DNA of 64,000 bases from the NCBI RefSeq assembly GCF_000281895.1, contig NZ_CM001558.1:62001-126000 (forward strand), read 5' to 3'. Source of the stretch: Pseudomonas fluorescens Q2-87 (lineage in GTDB: Bacteria; Pseudomonadota; Gammaproteobacteria; Pseudomonadales; Pseudomonadaceae). Every line of letters starts with the position of its first letter. Within the stretch, counting starts at the first letter, position 1. The notes beneath the pieces were generated by a model. The model was not told the DNA's origin and searched no databases. It saw nothing but the letters and a program-made list of their open reading frames with translations. The translations under genes were made by a program, and so were the position numbers. Of this stretch, positions 63,997 to 64,000 are shown one piece after another.

Positions 63997-64000
63997 TCGG

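Overview
The window is a stretch of a GC-rich Pseudomonas chromosome, most likely from the P. fluorescens group. Three things support this. The gene content is characteristic: KinB/AlgB, AmpDh-type amidase, Ivy, the betC choline-sulfatase cluster, pst-phoU and phoBR next to ubiCA. The codon use is uniformly GC-rich. Many copies of GTGGGAGCGGGCTTGCTCGC-type and GTGGCGAGGGAGCTTGCTCC-type REP sequences sit between genes. I see no phage, integrase, IS element, CRISPR, rRNA or tRNA, and nothing that looks recently acquired, so this is core chromosome with conserved operons.

Layout. (1) 1-10.9 kb: dsbA, an EEP-family phosphohydrolase, a GGDEF diguanylate cyclase, a lipoprotein amidase and an EAL phosphodiesterase face the kinB/algB two-component genes. 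A convincing sigma-54 promoter then drives a small membrane protein, followed by a DUF1328 protein and an Ivy lysozyme inhibitor. (2) 10.9-14.3 kb: a 700-bp gene-free stretch full of inverted repeats precedes gltP, then an SpmA-SpmB-like fusion. (3) 14.3-24.7 kb, all on the minus strand: a four-gene MCE/MlaE-type lipid ABC system, a DUF5924 membrane protein, a membrane-anchored M16 peptidase, a Na/Pi cotransporter with a PhoU-like tail, TerC and CitMHS. (4) 25-31.5 kb: a DOPA-dioxygenase-like gene divergent from an SDR-like gene, then a choline-O-sulfate module (LysR regulator, BetC sulfatase, choline-binding protein, SulP transporter).

(5) 31.5-42 kb: hemF-aroE, qor, tsaC-dprA-tsaP, def-fmt-rsmB and trkA, a block that in P. 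aeruginosa lies close to dnaA. (6) 42-45 kb: hexose-6-phosphate mutarotase, acyl-CoA thioesterase and an MHS-type MFS transporter. (7) 45-58.3 kb: the phosphate-starvation region, with pstS, pstC, pstA, pstB, phoU, an orphan response regulator, an M23 peptidase, a CNNM/CorC protein, phoR and phoB. Three Pho boxes (before pstS, pstC and phoB) each lie exactly 10 bp upstream of a plausible -10 hexamer. (8) 58.3-64 kb: a small secreted COG4315 protein, ubiA-ubiC, rubredoxin and its reductase, an HU-like protein, a lipoprotein aminopeptidase and a small lipoprotein.

The most functionally coherent block is phosphate control. PstS captures phosphate, PstCA and PstB import it, PhoU and PhoR read transporter state, and PhoB switches on its own promoter and both pst promoters. 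The least ordinary features are four: the very large periplasmic domains in PstC (about 390 residues) and PstA (about 250 residues); the internal Pho promoter whose predicted start of transcription coincides with the pstC start codon; the enhancer-like repeats plus sigma-54 promoter beside algB; and the structured gene-free stretch before gltP. No wholly new system is evident, and I say so plainly. Locus equivalences with P. aeruginosa are from memory and were not searched.
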